Origin: Prinsepia uniflora
Taxonomy: Eukaryota; Streptophyta; Magnoliopsida; Rosales; Rosaceae
Length of the DNA stretch: 64,000 bases
Direction: 5' to 3'
Assembly (NCBI GenBank): GCA_032719365.1
Contig: CM064873.1
Location: 36,061,742-36,125,741 of the forward strand
Positions 60,344 through 64,000 of the stretch are shown piece after piece. Below the pieces are notes generated by a model. The model was given only the letters and a program-made list of their open reading frames with translations, was not told where the DNA came from and did no database searches. Made by a program: the position numbers and the translations under genes. Position 1 is the stretch's first letter; every line of letters starts with the position of its first letter.

Positions 60344-60843
60344 NNNNNNNNNNNNNNNNNNNNNNNNNNNNNNNNNNNNNNNNNNNNNNNNNNNNNNNNN
60401 NNNNNNNNNNNNNNNNNNNNNNNNNNNNNNNNNNNNNNNNNNNNNNNNNNNNNNNNNNNNNNNNNNNNNNNNNNNNNNNNNNNNNNNNNNNNNNNNNNNN
60501 NNNNNNNNNNNNNNNNNNNNNNNNNNNNNNNNNNNNNNNNNNNNNNNNNNNNNNNNNNNNNNNNNNNNNNNNNNNNNNNNNNNNNNNNNNNNNNNNNNNN
60601 NNNNNNNNNNNNNNNNNNNNNNNNNNNNNNNNNNNNNNNNNNNNNNNNNNNNNNNNNNNNNNNNNNNNNNNNNNNNNNNNNNNNNNNNNNNNNNNNNNNN
60701 NNNNNNNNNNNNNNNNNNNNNNNNNNNNNNNNNNNNNNNNNNNNNNNNNNNNNNNNNNNNNNNNNNNNNNNNNNNNNNNNNNNNNNNNNNNNNNNNNNNN
60801 NNNNNNNNNNNNNNNNNNNNNNNNNNNNNNNNNNNNNNNNNNN
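60344..60843. other. Assembly gap of 500 N
   Basis: Exactly 500 N. Host repeat lies on the left and retrotransposon-like sequence on the right, so unknown material is missing. Confidence 0.99.
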
Positions 60844-61179
60844 ATGGTCTAGGATTGGGTCCGAAGACAGTCATCCAGGCGTCGTGGACCCTGGATGTTG
60901 GACAGAGCCTCCCAGATGCGGAATTCCTGGGAGTAGACTCAGAGTGAGGCCCCGAGTGGTATGCATACCTTTAGATATGAATTGTGACCGATATCGGGGA
61001 TTTGTTCCCTAGGGGCTGTGTGCCCGGAGTTGGCATCGAATATGCCAAGGAAGGGACTGCGGTTATATGGTTATATTTTGATTTGTGGATATGCGTGTCT
61101 GGTGTATTTTTGTATAGATATATGTATATGTATAGCAATGTTATATGTTTTTATAATTGTCTGTATTTATATGTTTTCT
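60844..61179 (+). other. LTR-like or interior sequence before a pol fragment
   Basis: Contains CCCAGATGCGGAATTCCTGGG at 60912-60932, similar in style to the LTR cassette repeats, then AT-rich sequence. It joins the RNase H fragment abruptly at about 61180, so a deletion or recombination point is near. Confidence 0.4.
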
Positions 61180-62885
61180 ACCGACCATCAGAGTTTAAAG
61201 TTCATTTTCACTCAGAATGAGTTGAACTTGAGATAGAGACGATGGCTGGAACTAATTAAGGACTACGACTGCACCATTGAGTACCACCCCGGAAAAACGA
61301 ACGTTGTAGTAGACGCCTTGAGCAAGAAGGGAGTTGGTCTGGTTGCCCACCTGCGTATGATCTATTTGCTGTTACTAGTGGAACTCCAACGGATTGGAGT
61401 TAGTCTTGGAATGGATGATGATGAAGCTCTTTTGGCAAGCTATCATGTGAGGCCCTTATTACTGGATCGGTCCGAGACGCTCAACTTTGTGACGCAGCCT
61501 TATACCTCATCAAATTGGGAGTCGAAGCCGGGGAAAGACAGGATTTCACCATCAAATATGACAGTGCGGTTTTGAAACAGGGTCGGGTTTGCGTGCCAGA
61601 GGATACAACACTGAGGACTGAGATACTTGAGGAAGCTCACAGTTCAGCCTATGCCATGCAACCTGGGGGAAATAAAATGTATCAGACACTTTGAGAATAT
61701 TACTGGTGGACAGGAATGAAAAGAGAGATAGCGGACTTCGTGCGTTGGTGTTTGATCTGCCAACAGGTGGAAGCCAAAGGACAGAGACCTTATGAACTAC
61801 AACAACCCCTCCCAATTCCCGAGTGGAAGTGGGACCATATTACAATGGACTTCGTGTTTAATTTACCGACTCCCGAAGTGGATTTGATAGTGTTTGGGTA
61901 ATCGTGGATCGCCTGACTAAGTCGGCGTACTACCTACCCATGCGTGAAATCTTTAAGCCCAACCGACTAGCACATCTGTTCATTGATGAGATAGTCCGAC
62001 TGCATGGTACCTTAGAGTTGATTGTGTCAGATCGAGATCCGCGGTTTACATCGAGGTTTTGGCGGAGCCTACAGAAAGCCCTTGGTACGAGATTGCATTT
62101 CATCACGGCATTCCACCCTCAAACGAATGGGCAGTCAGAGAGAACCATCCAGGTTTTTGAAGATATGATGAGACCCTGTGTGTTACAGTTCCAAGGTACT
62201 TGGGATACCTTCTTACCTTTGATAGAGTTTGCTTATAATAACAGTTACCAGGCGTGCATCGGGATGGCACCGTTTACGGCACTGTACGGGCGACAGTACA
62301 GAACACCTTTGTGTTGGACTGAGATTGGTGAGAGGGCTTTGTTGACACCAGAACTTATGAACGTAACCCAAGAAAAAGTCAAGACCATCAAGGAACTACT
62401 GAAGGCAGCTCAGGATCGTCAAAAGAGCTACGGAGATCGTAGAGTGAGGGATCTTGAGTTTGAGGTGGGAGACTGAGTGTTTCTAAAAGTTTCACCGTGG
62501 AAGGGTATAGTTCGTTTTGGAAGATGAGGGAAGCTAAGTCCTCGGTATATCGGATCGTATGAGATAATAGAGAGAGTGGGCAAAGTGGCGTACCGACTGG
62601 ACTTGCCTCCAAAGTTAACACGAGTGCACAATATTTTCCATGTGTCAATGCTTAGGAAATATGTGCGGGAAGAATCGTATATCCTGACGGAACAACCTTT
62701 TGGAACTTAGGACAGATTTAAGTTTTGAGGAACAACCCGTACAGATCCTGGATTGGAAATTGAAAGTCCTAAGGAACAAGACCATTCCGTTAGTGAAGGT
62801 TCTGTGGAGGAATTCTCTAGTCGATGAGGCAACGTGGGAACTGGAAGCCTTGATGAGAGAGCAACACCCCTATTTGGTTGATTAA
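61180..62885 (+). pseudogene. Broken pol: RNase H end, integrase, chromodomain
   Basis: The 3' third of a chromovirus polyprotein. It starts inside RNase H (TDHQSLKFIFTQ, WLELIKDYDCTIEYHPGK), followed by the integrase HHCC region (HSSAYAMQPGG, CLICQQVEAK), catalytic D (ITMDFVFNLP), D (SDRDPRF) and E (FEDMM), the GPY-type block and a chromodomain (VLWRNSLVDEATWELE). Stops at 61234 (Q to TAG), 61692 (R to TGA), 62474 (W to TGA) and 62525 (R to TGA), and frameshifts near 61545, 61885 and 62697, make it non-functional. Gag, protease and RT are absent. It is close to, but distinct from, the copy at 40013-41362. A hairpin and polypurine tract follow directly. Confidence 0.92.
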
Positions 62886-62905
62886 TTTCGAGGACGAAAT
62901 TTTGT

Positions 62906-62918
62906 AAGGGGGATAGAT
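62906..62918 (+). other. Polypurine tract
   Basis: AAGGGGGATAGAT directly before the LTR start, preceded by the hairpin ATTTCG-AGGA-CGAAAT (62885-62900). Confidence 0.92.
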
Positions 62919-64000
62919 TGTAACGACCCGGATTTTCTGTATTATTTTATTTAACGGAAATTGTATGTAAAATGACCATTTTTCCCCTAGTCATGACAAA
63001 ATGTTAACTTTTGACCCGAAGCGTGGTACGACTATGAACTTTTGACCGTTACATAGATCGTGTCACCCTGAGTTCGTAGACAGGCATGCCGGATTTGGAC
63101 ACCCAATGTGAGAGTTACGGGTCACAGAGTGCGGAGAGTACCATTTTTCGTTTTTACAAAAAAGCATGCCAAATGGCATCTTGGAATTGGTGACTGATCC
63201 CTTCGACCAATCAGATGAGTGACAAATGTCACTCATCCAATTGGCCCATTTATCCAAAAGATAGGAAGCAGATTTCCTCTTCCCTATTTCCTTATCGTGC
63301 TATTAGACCGAGATCGATTTTACAAACACACCAACCAACAATCCATCTCTCTGTGTTTAGGACCAGTTTTTGGAGACTGTGGTGAGCGTCTAGGAGAGCA
63401 GAGGAAAGACTGAAGGGCGGAGAAGCACCGTGAACGGTGGGGAGAAGGATTCAGGTAAAACCCGAAAACCAGTTCACGGGTCAAATTCATGATTTCACGT
63501 TGTAGGCTTTGTTTGAAGGAATTGAGGACTCTATTGTGCTTCTTAGGTTTGCATGTGTCAATTAGAACTCAAAACCAGACACAACGTCGCTGGGATTGAC
63601 AAGAAAAGCTCGAAGAAAAATAGAGCTCCACTGTAGCAGCTACCAGGTTCCGATTCGATCCTTTTTTCTCAGTTTTGAACCCATAGATCCAACCTAGACG
63701 TCTAGACGATCCTAGTGGTAGCAACAGTTTTTGAAACGGGTCAGAAATGAGGAAGTATTGGCTGGGTAGGGTTCGCGGGTCTAGGCGACCCGATTTGTAG
63801 ACCCGTCGCGAGGTTAGAAATAATGACGTCATCGGCTGACGTCATCATTTGTCAGACTGTCTAAAAACGTGGACCAGTCAGAGGACGACACGTATCACAT
63901 GTCAGTGCACAGTCAACACTGACATGTTAGTGATGTGGCACAATCAGAGGCTGCCACGTGTCACTGACGTGTTTGTGACGTGGACTAATCGGCTGCTGAC
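62919..64000 (+). mobile_element. 3' LTR, first 1.08 kb, continues beyond the window
   Basis: It starts TGTAACGACCCGGAT. GTGACA palindrome at 63213-63238, then at 63818-64000 a cluster of TGACGTCA and CACGTGTCA words like that of the LTRs at 657 and 53072. The rest is outside the window. Confidence 0.88.

Overview
The window is repeat-rich nuclear DNA of a flowering plant. No complete host gene is visible. The evidence is a dense stack of Ty3/Gypsy LTR retrotransposons of chromovirus type (integrase followed by a chromodomain, most like the Tekay/Del group), tRNA-iMet primer sites (TGGTATCAGAGC), very long 2.4-3.3 kb LTRs, and one Cassandra TRIM LTR carrying a 5S rRNA-derived promoter. The species cannot be told from the sequence. 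Two 500-base N runs (21790-22289 and 60344-60843) are assembly gaps.

Layout. 1-656 is an open protease/RT fragment (minus) fused to a truncated LTR (657-3281), which contains a Cassandra solo LTR (2895-3248). 5551-17604 is a solo LTR (site duplication CTAAA) split by a complete non-coding LARD at 7400-16959 (site duplication GGTTT). Both sit in the old non-coding interior of another minus-strand element, whose primer site and LTR lie at 18694-20162. Two further LTR pieces flank gap 1.

From 22932 to about 50020 lies an old plus-strand element (E). Its 5' LTR was hit by a second element (23811-46837). The 3' LTR of that one was hit by a gag-only TR-GAG element (27007-36472, site duplication GTGAT) and by a chromodomain element with a broken gag-pol (36959-46559, site duplication GCATG). 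50244-52078 is probably a solo LTR. 52380-60108 is a nest of three solo LTRs in alternating orientation, with site duplications AATTA, AGTC (4 bp) and AAATA. After gap 2 comes a broken RNase H-integrase-chromodomain fragment (61180-62885), then a polypurine tract and an LTR running off the window.

How the parts relate. The LARD and the TR-GAG element share their 3' interior and much of their LTR but lack pol, so they must use proteins supplied in trans. The TR-GAG still has an intact 284-residue gag. Coding lesions in the broken copies are mostly Q, R or W codons turned to stops, the C-to-T signature of methylated plant repeats.

The most interesting signal is a shared LTR architecture. In most of the long LTRs an 11-bp motif TGTGAGTGGAC and its reverse complement GTCCACTCACA bound a segment of about 0.8-1.4 kb. 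The outer flanks are similar between LTRs, but the enclosed segment is swapped between at least four unrelated tandem-repeat types. In each type the repeat unit is a mini-hairpin whose stem changes in a compensated way while its loop stays the same. The bounding motifs also look like splice sites (GTGAGT at one end, CCCTCCAG/G just after the other). I propose a removable or looped-out leader cassette. This is inference from sequence only.
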